DNA from: Adiantum capillus-veneris
Taxonomy: Eukaryota; Streptophyta; Polypodiopsida; Polypodiales; Pteridaceae
Direction: 5' to 3'
Assembly (NCBI GenBank): GCA_014529385.2
Contig: CM043944.1
Coordinates: 93,159,476 to 93,223,475 of the forward strand
Length of the DNA stretch: 64,000 nucleotides
Part shown: piece by piece, positions 9,811 to 19,151 of the stretch
Numbering within the stretch: position 1 is the first letter of the stretch
How the letters are laid out: the number at the start of each line of letters is the position of its first letter
Notes under the pieces: generated by a model
Databases searched by the model: none
Told to the model about the DNA's origin: nothing
The model's input: only the letters and a program-made list of their open reading frames with translations
Position numbers and translations under genes: made by a program

Positions 9811-10284
9811 ATGCTCGACAGTGAGCATGGGGATATAGTTGTGCAGGATATGTCTTCCAACAGACACCTAGAGCAGCTGGTTTGTTCTGAGGTTGCACGA
9901 CAGGTTGATGCGTCTTTTGCGGACAGTCAGGAGATGCATGTGGCTGACACGCCTTGTCAGTCAGAGATGCCTATTGCCAGGGATATATATGTTGATGCAT
10001 GCTCCGTAGAGCTAGCAGGGCCCGCTAGCATTGCATCGGCATTCGGTGGTCTCATGTATGAGATGCTGATCTTGAGACCGGATATCGCAGCTGCATTGGG
10101 AGCATTTGCAGTTGGGGTTGTCAGTCGTTTGTTGACTGATGATGGCATAGTGCACGAGGGAGATATGCAGGTATTGCGTACATACTTGCAGTACGTGTGC
10201 AGTACGTCTGGTGGTGTATGGACTTACACGGGAGCAGGACAGCCGGATGCACATGATCACAGCCAGCCAGTGGGCATCGGTTGA
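9811..10284 (+). pseudogene. Copia-2 remnant of the RT/RNase H junction
   Basis: 157 codons in another frame. The middle resembles the end of Copia reverse transcriptase: a G-x-L-M-Y-x-M line, R-P-D-I-A-A-A, V-G-V-V-S-R and a later L-x-T-Y-L-Q-Y, which correspond to the family lines S-L-M-Y, T-R-P-D-I, V-S-R and I-L-R-Y-L. The catalytic RT core and the RNase H active residues are absent. This suggests the element arose by an internal deletion that joined protease to the end of RT. The match is by eye only. Confidence 0.5.
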
Positions 10285-10349
10285 GAGCGGTTTTCTCTCA
10301 CCTTTTGTAGTCTTTAGACTAGGTTCCCTTGCTTAAAGGCACAGTCGCC

Positions 10350-10363
10350 TTTAAGTGGGAGGT
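10350..10363 (+). promoter_or_regulatory. Polypurine tract of Copia-2
   Basis: tttaagtgggaggt ends directly at the 3' LTR, the position where plus-strand DNA synthesis is primed. Confidence 0.75.
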
Positions 10364-10552
10364 TGTTGGGGTATAGGCATCTGTGCCTTGCCCGGCCACC
10401 CAGAGTCTGGGCGCCCACTGACTTGTATACCTTATACATAGCATAAGTGTATAGGGGGCTGCTCACTCTTTTGAGTCTCCCCACCCACATCGTATGTGTG
10501 TCTCCTTCTCTCTCGCTCACTCTCCGTCTGTGGTGCTCCCCGATCCCCTTCA
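10364..10552 (+). repeat. 3' LTR of Copia-2 (189 bp)
   Basis: Matches 6,683-6,871 with a single difference. It is followed at once by GAAAT and the resumed Gypsy-2 frame. Confidence 0.95.
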
Positions 10553-11460
10553 GAAATTCAGATAACAGTCACACTGAACAGCAAGAACAGGTTGGCGGTG
10601 ATGAATTTTATGAAGCCTTATTGATAGCTCCAATAACCATAATAGTCAAGCAAATGTTGAGGCTAGTACCTGCATTTTCACAACAATTGTTAAAAAGACT
10701 TACTCAAGAAGTGGCAGGAAACAAACAGGATATCGGAATGAACCCTGAAGAAACCATTTGTGGAGAAGCTTGTGAAGTTCAACCTTTGGGTGTTGATTAC
10801 AAGGTACCCGTGGTTGGGGCTTCTATTGGCAAAGTGTTCTTTCCAGGTGTATTCTTGGATGGAGGGTCACGAGTTAATATTCTCCCGGAGTCAACCTGCA
10901 AACGTTTGAATCTCTTGAAGTGGGATCCAGCTCCTTTTTAGGTCAAAATGGCAGACCAAAGGCGGGTTCAACCTTTGGGCATTTTGAGGAATTTGCAGAT
11001 CTCAGTTGGGGGAGTGCAGTTTGTGGCCAAATTTGTAGTACTCAGATTGGAGGAGTCTTTTCGTTCTTATCCAATCATGTTGGGAAGACCATGGTTAAGA
11101 GCAGCGAGAGTGAAGCAATTATGGGGAGCAGACTCCACTGTGATCAGGAGTTAATATTCTCCCGGAGTCAACCTGCAAACGTTTGAATCTCTTGAAGTGG
11201 GATCTAGCTCCTTTTTAGGTCAAAATGGCAGACCAAAGGCGGGTTCAACCTTTGGGCATTTTGAGGAATTTGCAGATCTCAGTTGGGGGACTGCAGTTTG
11301 TGGCCAAATTTGTAGTACTCAGATTGGAGGAGTCTTTTCGTTCTTATACAATCATGTTGGGAAGACCATGGTTAAGAGCAGCGAGAGTGAAGCAATTATG
11401 GGGAGCAGACTCCACTGTGATCAAAAGAGGTAAGAAGAAAGTTAGAATGCAAATGGATGC
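10553..11460 (+). pseudogene. Gypsy-2 protease region with internal tandem duplication
   Basis: Reading resumes after Copia-2. The retropepsin signature appears as V-F-L-D-G-G-S-R-V-N-I-L-P (about 10,849-10,887; the usual D-T/S-G is D-G-G here), with the downstream conserved I-M-L-G-R-P-W-L (about 11,068-11,091). A stop lies between them at 10,939-10,941. A 277-bp stretch is then repeated in tandem (next entry), and the second copy continues into the linker. Retropepsin would cleave the gag-pol polyprotein; this copy could not. Confidence 0.75.
10871..11424 (+). repeat. 277-bp direct tandem duplication inside protease
   Basis: Unit 1 is 10,871-11,147 and unit 2 is 11,148-11,424; both start gagttaatattctcccgg and end ctccactgtgatca. 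Only about five differences are visible, so the duplication is young relative to the element's other decay. 277 is not a multiple of three, so it breaks the frame. Confidence 0.92.
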
Positions 11461-11464
11461 CTAA

Positions 11465-12015
11465 AAGGTAATCCCACCAGGTTTCAGGGCATTACATGTA
11501 GAAGGATTGAACATGGTAGAAGAAATTGGAGAAGATGTTGAAGAAGAATTTCTTAGAACTAATTCATCAGTGGTACCTGTCTTTGAAGTAGATGTGCAAA
11601 AGATAGTCACTAAGTATATTTTGTAGCATCAGGATCATGGGCTAAAGTCATTGACTCAGGAAGCACTGATTACTCAGGGTAAGCAGTCAACAACAAAAAT
11701 GGGTAATGAGTTGTTGAAAAATTTTCAAATTCAAAATAAAGAAGAATTGGAAGCCATTGAAGCAGTAAAGCAGGTAGAAAGAGCATTTGAACACCAAATG
11801 GAAAGGACTGCAAGAGTTACTCAGGATGAATTGCAGGAACTGAACCTAAATACTTAGGAGGAACCTCAAACAGTAAAGTTTCAGCAGAAATGGATGAGGA
11901 GTTTAAGCAAAAACTAAAGCAGTTATTACTTGAATTCAAAGATGTTTTTGCATGGAAATATACTGACATGAAGGGAGTAGATGCTAGTTTTTGCCAACAC
12001 AGAATTAACTTGAAG
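11465..12015 (+). pseudogene. Gypsy-2 linker and start of reverse transcriptase
   Basis: Between protease and RT, frames 11,651-11,857 and 11,890-12,015 are Glu/Gln/Lys-rich. The latter reads L-L-L-E-F-K-D-V-F-A-W then H-R-I-N-L-K, which is the usual approach to the RT palm in OTA-type Gypsy elements. Reading is cut at 12,015 by MITE-1 and resumes at 12,271. Confidence 0.7.
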
Positions 12016-12262
12016 CTCGGGGGGTTCACTATGTGTAAACTACCATATCAAGTGCGTTCAAGACATGTTTGTAAAACCCCTTATCTGTGAATTTTGTTAA
12101 GAATATAATGTACCATTTTCTTTTAAAATCTGTAAGTTTTTTTCAAACTTGAAAAAATAATGCCCTTAGAAATATATATATTTCTGAAGTTTCCAGAACT
12201 TTAAATACCCTTCTGTTGAATTCACGTGATAGGTTTCATATTTATTAGGTGACCTCCCCGGG
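12016..12262 (+). mobile_element. MITE-1, hAT-like miniature inverted-repeat element (247 bp)
   Basis: Both sides carry the perfect 8-bp target duplication ACTTGAAG (12,008-12,015 and 12,263-12,270). Ends are CTCGGGGGGTTCACTATG on the left and, reverse-complemented, CCCGGGGAGGTCACCTAA on the right, an imperfect terminal inverted repeat. The insertion splits the RT frame exactly between I-N-L-K and A-V-P-V-V-Q-K-R. An 8-bp duplication is the hallmark of hAT transposases. There is no coding capacity. MITE-2 and MITE-3 have similar ends. Confidence 0.88.
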
Positions 12263-12270
12263 ACTTGAAG

Positions 12271-13160
12271 GCAGATGCAGTTCCAGTTGTACAAAAAAGG
12301 TATAGGATGAATCCTAACTACGCCAAACAGGTGAAAGAGGAAATTGACATATTGTTAGCTGTGGGTTTTATTTATCCATTGGATGAGGTTACTTGGTTGT
12401 TGCCAATTGTTGTTGTTCCAAAGAAGAATGGAAAGATCAGGGTCTGTGTAGACTACAGGAAATTGAATGATGCTACAGCAACTGATCCATTTCCTTTACC
12501 TTTTTGTGATACATTATTGGATGAAGTAGCAGGACATGAGATTTATAGTTTCCTGGATGGTTTTAGTGGACATAACCAAATTTTAATGGCACTTGAAGAC
12601 AGAGAAAAAACAGCCTTTGTGACTGAATGGGGAGTTTATGCTAGTAATGTTATGACATTTGGTTTGAAGAATGCTCCACCAACATTTCAGAAAGTGGTTC
12701 AACGTGTATTTGAAGAATACCTTATAACATTTATGAGGGTTTTCTTGGATGATTTTAGTGTCTTTGGAAAGAAACAGGATCATTTGGAGCACTTGAAGTT
12801 ATGTTTTCAGAAATGCAGGGAGTTTAGATTGTGACTAAACCCAGCCAAGTGTGCTTTTGTAGTTAAGAGAGGAATTCTCTTGGGACATGTGATTTCTGAA
12901 GAGGGAGTGTCAATTGACCCAAATAAGGTGGAAGAAATTAATAAAGCACCAGAACCAAAGACTATCAAGCAATTGGGTAGATTTTTGGGTCAAGTGAAGT
13001 GGCATAACAGATTTTTGAGATATTTAGCACATGTTTGTACACCACTAACCAAACTTACAAGGAAAGATCCTGTCTTTGAATGGGGAGAAGAGCAGGGTAA
13101 AGCATTCAAGATACTAAAGAAAATGCTGACAGTAGCACCTATTTTGATTGTTCCTGATTG
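12271..13160 (+). pseudogene. Gypsy-2 reverse transcriptase
   Basis: Would copy element RNA into DNA inside the virus-like particle. Visible motifs in order: P-I-V-V-V-P-K-K-N-G-K-I-R-V-C-V-D-Y-R-K-L-N-D-A-T, F-L-D-G-F-S-G, T-A-F-V-T-E-W-G, F-G-L-K-N-A-P-P-T-F-Q, the catalytic F-L-D-D (about 12,745-12,756), L-N-P-A-K-C-A-F, L-G-H-V-I-S, and the connection line G-R-F-L-G-Q-V-K-W-H-N-R-F. Both catalytic aspartates of F-L-D-D are kept. Two in-frame TGA codons (12,832-12,834 and 13,159-13,161) interrupt an otherwise continuous frame. The motif set is typical of Athila/Tat elements. Confidence 0.9.
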
Positions 13161-13560
13161 AAATTTACCATTTCATATCTTTGTAGATGCATCTCATGTG
13201 GTAGTGGGTGCAGCATTGATGCAAGAAACAAGAAGAGGTTGGTTTAGACCAATTTACTATGCCAGTAGGGTATTGACACTTGCAGAGAAGAATTATTCAG
13301 GTGACTGAGAGAGAATGTTTGGGGATGATCTATGCATTGCAAAAATTTAGACATTACCTTTTAGCCAATAGGGTAATTTTTCATGTGGATCATCAGGCTC
13401 TTATTTATTCGGTGAACATACCACATTTGTCAGGAAGATTGGCAAGATGGATACTGCTATTACAGGAATTTGATTATGTGGTTATCCATACTCCTAGAAG
13501 ACGTCATATTTTGGCTGATTATCTCAGTAGGTTGGAAATAGGTGAAGATGATTCTTTAGG
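13161..13560 (+). pseudogene. Gypsy-2 RNase H
   Basis: Follows RT in the same polyprotein and would degrade the RNA of the RNA-DNA hybrid. F-V-D-A-S (first catalytic Asp) at about 13,180, then Y-Y-A-S-R and L-T-x-A-E-K-N-Y-S. A one-base frameshift near 13,302 separates this from T-E-R-E-C-L-G-M-I-Y-A-L-Q-K-F-R-H-Y-L (catalytic Glu), V-D-H-Q-A-L and A-D-Y-L-S-R-L in the frame 13,280-13,921. Confidence 0.85.
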
Positions 13561-14720
13561 AGTACCTGATCAATTACCTGATGCGTATTTATTTTTAGTA
13601 CAGGTGACAGAACAGTCAGGAGATTGGTATGAAGATATGCTTCAGTTTTTGACTCAAGGAGTATTACTTGAAACAATGACCAAACATCACAGGAAGAGGA
13701 TGGCATTGAGAAGTAAACCATTTACAGTTATTGCAGGACTTTTATATAAGAGAGGCATTGATCAGGTGATAAGGAGGTGTGTGCCACAGTTTGAGCAAAA
13801 AGCAGTTTTGGCAGAAGCTCATGCAGGGAATGCAGGAGGTCACTTCTCAGGAGAGGTTACTGCAAGGAAAGTTTTTCAAGCAGGACTCTGGTGGCCAACA
13901 ATGATCAGAGATGCTCAGTAATTCAGCAAAAATTGTTTGGTATGTCAAAGAGATGGTAGGCCATTGAATGTGGATAGAATGCCATTGCAACCTATTTTGC
14001 CGCTAGAGCCATTTCAAAAATGGGGATTGGATTTTGTTGGTCCAATCAAACCACCTGCAAGATTTACACAAAACAGAAATATTTTAGTTGCAACTGATTA
14101 CTATACAAAGTGGGTGAAAGCAGTGGATTTGAGAGACAATAAAACCAAAAGTGTAGCTAAGTTTTTGTACAGGAACATTATGACCAGGTTTGAATGTCCC
14201 ATAAAGTTAGTTTCTAATCAGGGAGGACATTTTATTAACAAAGTGACGAGTAAACTGACTGAACTGCATATGATTTTGCATAAGAAGTCAACAGTATACT
14301 ATCCCCAGGCCAATGGACAAGCTGAAAGTACCAACAAGATTTTGGTAAGGATTATCAAGAAGCTGGTCAATCAACACAGGATAGATTGGGATGAAAAATT
14401 AGACTCTGCACTGTGGGCTTTTAGAACAGCTTACAAAGTAACTACTGGGATGACACCATTCAAGTTGGCGTATGGGTTAACAACAGTAGTACCCATGGAA
14501 TTCATAGTGCCAAGCCTCAGGGTTGCAGTTCATGACTCACTCAGTTATTACAGGAGGGAGGCTCTACTGAAGTTGGAAGAGGATAGAATCCATAGCCAGT
14601 ACATTGCTGACATTATCCAACAAAGGAGACAAGCTTGGATTATAGAAATATCAATTTTAAATTTTTTTCTCCAAGTGATTGGGTATTGGTCTACAATAGT
14701 AAGTTGGGCTTGAGTCCAGG
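13561..14720 (+). pseudogene. Gypsy-2 integrase
   Basis: Zinc-binding N-terminus: H-A-G-N-A-G-G-H and, after an in-frame TAA (13,919-13,921), C-L-V-C-Q. Core: G-L-D-F-V-G-P-I (first Asp), then V-S-N-Q-G-G-H-F, where the family has V-S-D: the second catalytic Asp is Asn (codon 14,216-14,218). N-G-Q-A-E-S-T-N-K keeps the catalytic Glu. The C-terminal part, V-Y-N-S-K-L-G-L-S-P-G-K-L then Y-E-G-P-F-Q-I, appears in another frame from 14,690. No chromodomain follows. With one catalytic residue lost, the enzyme would be inactive even without the stops. Confidence 0.87.
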
Positions 14721-14901
14721 CAAATTGAAACTTAGGTATGAGGGGCCATTCCAAATTGAAAAAACAGTGGGACCCAATACTTTCTTACTAAGAGATTAGG
14801 AGAATATAATTATTCCCAAACCCATCAACGGATTCCGACTGAAACCATTTTTTGGGCAAAAGGTCGGGAATCAAGAAGGATGTCCTATAAATGATGAGCT
14901 T

Positions 14902-15774
14902 TTGATGGTGACTAGTTACGTGTGTGAAAGAATAGCCCGTAATCACTTTGTGAGGTACAACCCACTCCTGCGTTTTACGAAAGGGCTAAGCATGTCTACA
15001 ATACGCAACTCCCCTGCGAGTTTTGGCCAGGAAGCAAGAGCCGATAATGAAATTCTCTTAGCTCTGAGAAGTTCTGCAAGAAGGACTCATTTTCAAGGCA
15101 TCATGGTGCAGGACCCAAGCTCTGAGGATGAACCAGAGATGGTAACCCCTACCCGGTTGGTACATCCCAAGGAGGAAGCTTTGTCAGACTATATGTTTCT
15201 GGATGTCAGGTACGACTTGGAAAACAATGAAGTAAACAATGCATGGCTGGAAAAAATAGGTCTTCTTGATTTTTCAAGACTCCCATGGGTAAGTTGGAGA
15301 AATAGCGAGATGGCAACAATGTACTTGAGGCGGTTGCACTTGAATGATGGACATGTTTTCAGGGATGATTATTTGATTGAAGAGATGGTAGCCAAAGTCT
15401 TTGATCTCTCTACTGTAGAGGATAATGAATTCAGTAAGGCAAGTGAGAAGGATATGACAAGGGATTTTGGTCCACCTCAGGGTGAAAGGCACTATTACCA
15501 ACTTTCAGGAATGAAGAATGCAGTAAGACTACACCAAATCAAGTGGTTCATTGAAAGGGTTTTTTTGTTGGTAAAGTCTCAATACATAAGCAGAGAAACT
15601 TATGGTATTCGATTAGTTGCAGAAAGTCGTAGACAAGTGGGATGGGCTAATATTTTGTTTGACAGGATGAAGTTTGAAATTTACACGAAGCAAAGGAGGA
15701 AAGATAAAACTACTAAAGTTGGACCTTACCTTGCAGCTATTTTTCAATATGTCAACAACAAAACCATTTTGTAG
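14902..15774 (+). CDS. Gypsy-2 extra ORF downstream of integrase, 290 aa, unknown function
   Basis: The longest undamaged frame of Gypsy-2, in the position where Athila-like elements carry a third ORF. No signal peptide or obvious transmembrane helix is visible, so I do not call it envelope. It opens M-M-V-T-S-Y; another ATG at 14,992 (M-S-T-I-R-N-S) is a plausible start. Around residues 110-190 it reads W-L-E-K-I-G-L-L-D-F then Y-L-R-R-L-H-L and V-F-D-L-S-T-V-E. This pattern reminds me of the 'putative plant transposon protein' domain found in Athila-related ORFs, but the resemblance is by eye. The C-terminus is basic (K-Q-R-R-K-D-K-T-T-K). It reads intact while gag and pol are broken. Confidence 0.6.
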   Translation: MMVTSYVCERIARNHFVRYNPLLRFTKGLSMSTIRNSPASFGQEARADNEILLALRSSARRTHFQGIMVQDPSSEDEPEMVTPTRLVHPKEEALSDYMFLDVRYDLENNEVNNAWLEKIGLLDFSRLPWVSWRNSEMATMYLRRLHLNDGHVFRDDYLIEEMVAKVFDLSTVEDNEFSKASEKDMTRDFGPPQGERHYYQLSGMKNAVRLHQIKWFIERVFLLVKSQYISRETYGIRLVAESRRQVGWANILFDRMKFEIYTKQRRKDKTTKVGPYLAAIFQYVNNKTIL

Positions 15775-17100
15775 GGGAAGCAGTCACAAGCCTCACTACA
15801 GATCACTAAAGATGTGGGTTCTTCAGTAAGAAGAGAGAAAAGACAGAAATTGTTTTGGGATCATAAATCATTGCAAATGGATAAAGAGATCCAAGATCTT
15901 GTGTCTGCAGATTACTCTCAACAGGAATCCTTGGATGCAGTGAAGAATAGAATGGACAAGGAGTTTGGAAATTTATTTTCTGATAATCCAGCAGGTATAG
16001 CTGAAAATCCTATAATACCTTCAACTGCCAAGATAGGTTTTAAGATCAGGAGACTGCGTAAGTTGTCAGAGAAGGAGCCTGCAATGCAATTGAAGATCCT
16101 CTTGTGGAGAGGCCCGTAGTTTCTAAACCTTAGTTTGCTACTGTATCTTTTCCTCAAGTACAAACTGCACTCACCTTGGTGAAAGATTATGTAGAGCAAC
16201 AGTCTCTAGACCTCACCTTTTGACTAGGGAAAAGAAAAGCCTTTAGACTGAACTAAAACAGGTCAAGGAAGGGGCTTTGAGAGATAAGAAAGTGAAGAAT
16301 GACACAGAGCTTTTGGAGAAAAAAGTACAGGACCTAAGCAAAGCTCAAAAACCGATGAAGGAGGAGTTAGATTCTTACAGACATGTATTTTTGGTCAGAG
16401 AAAGAACTTCAACAAAAATTTCTGAGTGGAAAGAAGAATGGTTTCAGGTACTATAAGATGAGTTGACTGAAATGGCAGGAAAGCAGCAATAGAGTACTGT
16501 TAAGCAGTGGAAGAAAAGATTAGACAGATGTCAGTGGAAGAACTGGATGTGGAAGGCTGGTATGTCAGTTTAGGGGATATTGAGAAAATGAAAAATGAGG
16601 TCATGGACTATATGAAGGGAGTCTGGGAGAAAATTAAAATTAAGATGTATGATGTGGTGAGTAAACCCTACCAGGCTTTTGCAGAGGAGGAGTCCAAGCA
16701 ATAAATTTTCCTGTTACAAAAACAATTAGATGGGTTGAAGGAGCAGAATGCTGAATTCAACAGAAGGTGCAAGCAAAGGTTGAGGTGAAAACTATAGAAG
16801 CTGAGCCAGTGCAAGAAACAATTGAAGTAAAGGATCATGATACAGTTCAACTACTAGTTCAGGAAGTAGTTCAAGGATTAGTTCAGGAGGCAGGACATAC
16901 TGCAATTTCAGTTCCAGATAAACAAGTTGATGATATTGAAGATCATGAGAACTTTGAAGAACTTTTGCTCAAAAGTGTTGAGGCAATGTCTGAAGAACCA
17001 GGTATTGATGTGACATTGCTTGAAGCTGCTGAGGACATGGAGGAACAGTCAGGAAATCTTGTTGGTACTGAGGATTCAGATCTTCAGGATTAGTTATCAG
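15775..17100 (+). pseudogene. Gypsy-2 extra ORF, C-terminal coiled-coil/acidic part, broken
   Basis: Frames at 15,814-16,119, 16,220-16,500, 16,507-16,704 and 16,767-17,093 continue the theme of the 290-aa ORF. They are Lys/Glu/Gln-rich, predicted by eye to be helical or coiled coil, ending in a strongly acidic tail (16,900-17,090). Stops at 15,772, 16,117, 16,702 and frameshifts separate them. The ancestral protein was probably more than 650 residues. No known motif. Confidence 0.5.
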
Positions 17101-17182
17101 AAAAACTTCATTTTGGTTTTCAAACTTGTTTTATCAAGGGATGTTGTGGGTTCTGTAAACATTGCCCACCGGACGTGCCAGG

Positions 17183-17562
17183 TGTTAGGACCTGAGGCCT
17201 TAGTCGTAGTTTCATTTTTACTTTGCTTGTAGTCAAGGTTAAAACCTTAGAACTCTAAGGGTGTTGTTTACACCTATGATGGTTGGGGACGTTTTGATTA
17301 TGTTCTTGGCTCTGCATGGCAGTTAAAAGAAGTTAGTCGTTAGTTGTTTTCGGGAGTATGTGTGTATGTAGAGATGTCGAACTGTATTCAGCAGGGGCTA
17401 TAGCGTGTTTTTCCTGTGATGAATACTATGCAGTAATACAGTTTTAGTATCTTTCGTGTCGATGGCGATATATAGTTTTCAATTGTGAAGTAAATCTATG
17501 TGATAATGCATTTTACTGTGTATTTTATCTTAAATTACTGTTAGGGCAGTAAGCCCCTAACA
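17183..17562 (+). repeat. 3' LTR of Gypsy-2 (380 bp)
   Basis: TGTTAGGACCTGAGG ... AGCCCCTAACA, aligned with 3,896-4,276. The sequence just before it (ggacgtgccagg) is a poor polypurine tract. Confidence 0.93.
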
Positions 17563-18792
17563 ATTGACAACATTCATTCAATCATGTCTACACCCATCGA
17601 ATGCACTCTTACCTTGGGTGAACTGTTAAAACTCAGACCATACTTATGAAATGATTTACATAAAACCCTAGAGAAGGTGGGGATAACGGGGTTAATTTCA
17701 ATGAATTTGGAAAAATTGAAAAATGAAATGGAAAACAAAGAGATTCAATCAATTCCTATGAACAAGGTCGGAGAATATTATGAAGGGGAAGAAGGAAACA
17801 CCACCCTCCCAGTGAAATATAATGACATTGAAACCATGGCGATACGGGATAATGGTGCTGGCATAGCCATAGCCATAAAAGCAATATGGGAATCTTGGGG
17901 ACAGCCAGCCATTAGACAAACTCGAATGAAATTGCAGTTGGTTGATGGACACATTGAGAGACCATTAGAGCTACTTGAAAAGGTGATAGTCAATTCCTGT
18001 GGAATTGAATATCAACAAACTTTTGCCATAGTAGACTTTGGGAAAAAAGTCAACTATGAAATTATATTGAGAAGACCTTTCATGCGACAAGTACAACTTA
18101 TCCAAGATTGGGGAAACAACTATCTGTACTTGAAGCAATTGGGATCTATAAAAAGAGTCAATCTAAACGATCACACTTATAGAGATGTCTTGAAAACACC
18201 CATCCAAGATTTTGATTCAGTCTCTTCGGCTGAAACTAAACTCCCATCCTGGTTAAACAAAGACACTCCTATTTGGATGTGTGGAGCTTCAGAAAACGGT
18301 AGCTTAAGACGAGAAGAATGTATCCTAGAAAAGGATTGCACAGACGAAGCCTACGTACCTGAACCCTTTCCAGAGCATTTATTTGAGCCATTCAAGTGGA
18401 CTCAAATTTTAGCGACAATGGATGTATGTGTGAATACGTCTATTCCTACTCAATTTTTTAATGAGGACAGCTATGATATGATTCCCATCCAAATGATTTC
18501 AACCCTCAACAGTGAAGATGGAAATGAGGAACCCAAGGACTTGATGAAAGCTCAACAAGTCTTTTCAGGCCTCTACTACGATGCAACTGATGAGTTAGAT
18601 GGACACTCAGCTACCTCCGAAGATTTGGGGTCAGAAAAAGAGCATACGAGAGCTAAGTTACTCTTAAAAGGAGGGGAGGAAAAGTTTTTTGACTTTCCAA
18701 ACCAGAAATCAAGAAGAAAAAAATGGTATAGAACGAGTTACAGGAGCCCCATGGCTATCATTTTTGGAAGGAAACAAAGGCTTATGCTATGA
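17563..18792 (+). pseudogene. Gypsy-1 protease-like region
   Basis: Continuation of the Gypsy-1 polyprotein after Gypsy-2. An N-terminal stretch with T-L-T-L-G-E-L-L-K carries one TGA (about 17,648). The long frame 17,677-18,792 (371 codons) has a retropepsin-like fold signature: A-I-R-D-N-G-A-G at about 17,842-17,865 (where D-T/S-G-A is expected), M-K-L-Q-L-V-D-G-H-I, V-N-S-C-G-I-E-Y, F-A-I-V-D-F-G, and Y-E-I-I-L-R-R-P-F-M-R-Q (L-G-R-P-F in the family). The remaining 200 residues are acidic with W-M-C-G-A-S and no named domain. The frame shifts at about 18,700 into 18,689-18,880. Confidence 0.7.
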
Positions 18793-19151
18793 TCTGAGTG
18801 GGCAACCTTTAGAAGAAGTCCTTCACGGATTCTATGCCAGATGTATATTCTTGCCATCGAATAATATGCTGGCCTTTTGAAGAAGCATTTTACACTAGAT
18901 TCTTCACCTGGCGAACGAAGATATTTGCGCCGGTGATCAGCAACCTAACATCCAGGTTTGTAGGCTACTCAGTGGTGGAGTTGAAGAATAAAGTAACAAT
19001 GTAATTTCTGCAAGTGCCCTACAAAGGAAGAAGAATCAGATACCAGAAGGCACTAGACACGCTTAAAGACCGCCTCGCCAGCCGTCAACCCGAAAACTAT
19101 TTCAGCCCATAGAGCTGTGTCAAGGGACGACACAAGCAAGGAGGGGGGGAA
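18793..19151 (+). other. Gypsy-1 3' tail and polypurine tract
   Basis: Short broken coding tail, then a hairpin-like 'gtcaagggacgacac' segment and the polypurine tract caaggagggggggaa (19,137-19,151) directly before the LTR. No RT, RNase H or integrase sequence is present. Confidence 0.65.

Larger units (their letters stand above)
6683..10552 (+). mobile_element. Copia-2, short non-autonomous Copia element with near-identical LTRs (3.87 kb)
   Basis: Complete insertion: 189-bp 5' LTR, tRNA-iMet primer site, leader of about 1.5 kb, a shortened gag fused to protease, an eroded remnant of pol, purine-rich tract and 189-bp 3' LTR. Flanks are GAAGT (6,678-6,682) and GAAAT (10,553-10,557), a 4/5 target duplication. 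I count one difference between the LTRs (position 16 of the LTR, g versus a), so the insertion is recent. It lacks a reverse transcriptase core and integrase, and its protease motif is mutated, so another Copia must have moved it. Confidence 0.92.
3896..17562 (+). mobile_element. Gypsy-2, Athila/Tat-like Ty3/Gypsy retrotransposon with an extra 3' ORF
   Basis: Bounded by two 380-bp LTRs in direct orientation, with gag, protease, RT, RNase H, integrase and a further ORF region between them. It entered Gypsy-1. The flanking pentamers are GTAGA on the left and ATTGA on the right, a weak 3/5 match. The LTRs differ by about 12 substitutions and one indel. Copia-2 (6,683-10,552) and MITE-1 (12,016-12,262) are inserted in it. 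RT signatures such as Y-R-K-L-N-D-A-T, F-L-D-G-F-S-G and F-L-D-D place it with the Athila/Tat group. Each pol domain has at least one stop or frameshift, so the copy is dead. Confidence 0.9.

Noticed and set aside
14902-15774. Calling the extra Gypsy-2 ORF an envelope protein
   Set aside because: Position alone is not evidence; no signal peptide, membrane helix or cleavage motif is visible.
3891-17567. A clean target-site duplication for Gypsy-2
   Set aside because: GTAGA and ATTGA match only 3/5; the insertion is supported by the continuing Gypsy-1 frame, not by the duplication.
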